Below are positions 62,610 through 64,000 of a DNA stretch of 64,000 nucleotides, one piece after another. The position numbers and the translations under genes were made by a program. The stretch comes from Paramecium sonneborni (taxonomy: Eukaryota > Ciliophora > Oligohymenophorea > Peniculida > Parameciidae): positions 62,001 through 126,000 of the forward strand of contig CAJJDN010000014.1 in assembly GCA_905182985.1 (NCBI GenBank). The letters run 5' to 3'. The notes under the pieces are model-generated. The model did no database searches, was not told the origin of the DNA, and saw only the letters and a program-made list of their open reading frames with translations. Each line of letters starts with the position of its first letter. Positions within the stretch are counted from its first letter, which is position 1.

Positions 62610-63256
62610 AAATAAAAATTGAAATAAATCCAATAATCACTAAAAAAACCATTGTATATGATAAAATATACATTTTTACTATACAAATTATCGCAATGAG
62701 TTCAATAATTTATTTCCTCAATTAAATGTTTACTAAACTTAAAAATATTAAGAAAAAGTAGATTCAAATTTTAGATATCATTTCAATTTACTTTCCATAA
62801 ATATAGGACTATAAAATAAGATTCAATTTTTTAGGATAAATTAGTTCGGTAACAACTTTAGATAATGAAAAAAGAAATCTTCAATAATGGAGATAATTTT
62901 ATTAAAAATATTCATAATCAGCTAAAGAAAAATTGAAATTAAAGAATGTTATTTATTAATTATCAAGGTAAATTATTTATATATTTAGATTATAATATAT
63001 ATGCATGTCTTTATAAGATAGAGAGACTTTAATGAATACTCATACGATTGGAATAAAATTAAATTTATAATAGGAGATTCAAACTGAAACATCAACGATA
63101 GAGTTAAATGAAATAGAGGATCCAATAGTATTAAGAAGTTCAGATATGGATTTATTAAGCTAACCTATAGGGCCAATATTCTTAGGAGAATGCAAAATTG
63201 CATTTTATAAGAAAAATAGGGGATAGAATATGAATAAGAAGTTTTAGTTGATTTGA
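62610..63256 (+). pseudogene. Duplicate 3' part of the two-TM gene (assembly copy)
   Basis: Same as 61442-62088, beginning in mid-codon right after the N. Not an independent gene. Confidence 0.85.
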
Positions 63257-63288
63257 TTTTAAAATTTAAGATTTTATTTTGCTTTAAA

Positions 63289-64000
63289 ATGTCTTAAAAG
63301 AAGCCACAAATGCAAGTTGAGTAAGTTTTTGGATTAGATGGTGTAGATAAAAGGTTCCAGAAAACATAGTAAAGAAGACTGCAAGAGATACCAAATTGAG
63401 AGAAGCTGTTGCTAAGAGAAGAACAGACAGATTAGCAGCAAACAAAACAAGAAGAGCTTAATGGGAAAAGAATGCATAAGCTTATCAAAATGAATACTAA
63501 GCTGCTGATAAGAGCCTAGTTGATAACATACGTAAGGCAAAAACTGAAGGTGGATTCTATGTACCAGCAGAAGCTAGATTAATATTGGTGGTCAGAATCA
63601 GAGGGTATTTATTAGTGATATATATAACAGTATCAACACCTTGAATCCACAAGTCAGATAAACATTGAGACTTTTGAAATTGAGATAACTTCATAATGCA
63701 GCCTTTGTTAGAGTCAATAAGGCTACAATTGAAATGATTAGAAAGGTTGAGCCATATGTGACTTATGGATATCCATCAAGAGCTGTCATCAAAAATCTTA
63801 TTTACAAGAGAGGATATGCCAAAATTAATGGTTAAAGAATCCCAATCACAAACAACAATGTTATTGAATAATAATTAGGAAAAGTTGGAATTCACAGTAT
63901 TGAAGACCTTATCCATGAAATTGTTACAGTAGGAGCTCATTTCAAAGAAGCAAACAGATTCTTATGGTAATAAATTTATTAATAAATTTTAATAGGGCAT
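63289..64000 (+). CDS. RPL7: Large-subunit ribosomal protein uL30 (L7), 3' end outside window
   Basis: It reads [20 protein letters not shown] after a 35-nt intron, then [39 protein letters not shown] after a second intron, [40 protein letters not shown] and ANRFLW. This matches eukaryotic L7 throughout. The final codons (PF.. in other species) are cut off: a GT..AG intron seems to start after FLW and ends six bases before the window edge. Confidence 0.92.

Larger units (their letters stand above)
61442..63776. repeat. Direct repeat of 1167 bp around a single N (62609)
   Basis: 61442-62608 and 62610-63776 match at offset 1168. Each contains the 3' part of the two-TM gene and the 5' part of uL30. 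Unmerged contig overlap. Confidence 0.9.

Noticed and set aside
62389..62673. Minus-strand frame crossing the N at 62609
   Set aside because: It is antisense to uL30 and runs across an assembly gap.
10..64000. Widespread gene decay because TAA and TAG occur throughout
   Set aside because: Conserved proteins (uL22, uS10, uL30, OGDH, ALDH7, CFAP91) align when TAA and TAG are read as Gln, and a tRNA-Gln with anticodon CTA is present.
1..64000. CRISPR arrays, operons, insertion sequences
   Set aside because: None seen; repeats present are the gap-flanking copies, and genes are eukaryotic with introns.

Overview
The window is macronuclear DNA of a ciliate, almost certainly a Paramecium. UAA and UAG interrupt nearly every coding stretch as sense (Gln) codons and only TGA ends genes. 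Almost every gene carries several 20-35 nt GT..AG introns. Genes are packed on both strands, often with only 20-70 bp between them. A trichocyst matrix protein gene and a tRNA with anticodon CTA (reads UAG as Gln) support this directly. Standard-code ORF calling misses most of it, so coordinates here come from reading with TGA as the only stop and splicing the tiny introns by eye; exon borders are not checked by computation.

Layout. 0-9 kb: EF-hand coiled-coil protein, acylated MORN protein, PH-like pseudokinase, YANK/STK32-like AGC kinase, bZIP factor. 9-15.6 kb: two unrecognised helical proteins and a secreted histidine acid phosphatase. 16-21 kb: three tandem paralogs with EGF-like, transmembrane and RING-H2 parts. 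21-22.4 kb: a decayed PI4-kinase III beta gene. 22.8-28.8 kb: ribosomal uL22, two small unknown genes, ALDH7, a two-TM ciliate-type protein, a PX protein. 29-33 kb: an intact PH-like/CAMK-type kinase followed by its decayed paralog. 34-38 kb: trichocyst matrix protein and two unknown genes. 38.8-45 kb: tRNA-Gln(CTA), CFAP91 (radial-spoke-associated), an unknown gene, two more pseudokinases of the same family. 46.9-54 kb: ribosomal uS10, tRNA-Ser(AGA), mitochondrial 2-oxoglutarate dehydrogenase E1. 54-60.7 kb: EF-hand protein, acidic protein, a GC-rich island that may be an ncRNA, HSCB co-chaperone, unknowns. 60.7-64 kb: a second two-TM protein and ribosomal uL30, cut by the window end.

Assembly. 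Six gaps (five single Ns, one run of 64 Ns) are each flanked by the same 0.93-1.2 kb sequence on both sides. These are almost certainly overlapping contig ends that were not merged, so the second copies of kinase, bZIP, phosphatase, OGDH, uL30 and other segments should not be counted as extra genes. In the OGDH pair the copies differ by two synonymous changes.

Biology. Genes are mostly independent housekeeping, ciliary and signalling units, not operons. The most unusual content is a kinase family with a shared PH-like N-terminus: one intact member, three members that have lost different catalytic residues while keeping open reading frames, and one pseudogene. The EGF-TM-RING triplet and the unassigned GC-rich element come next.
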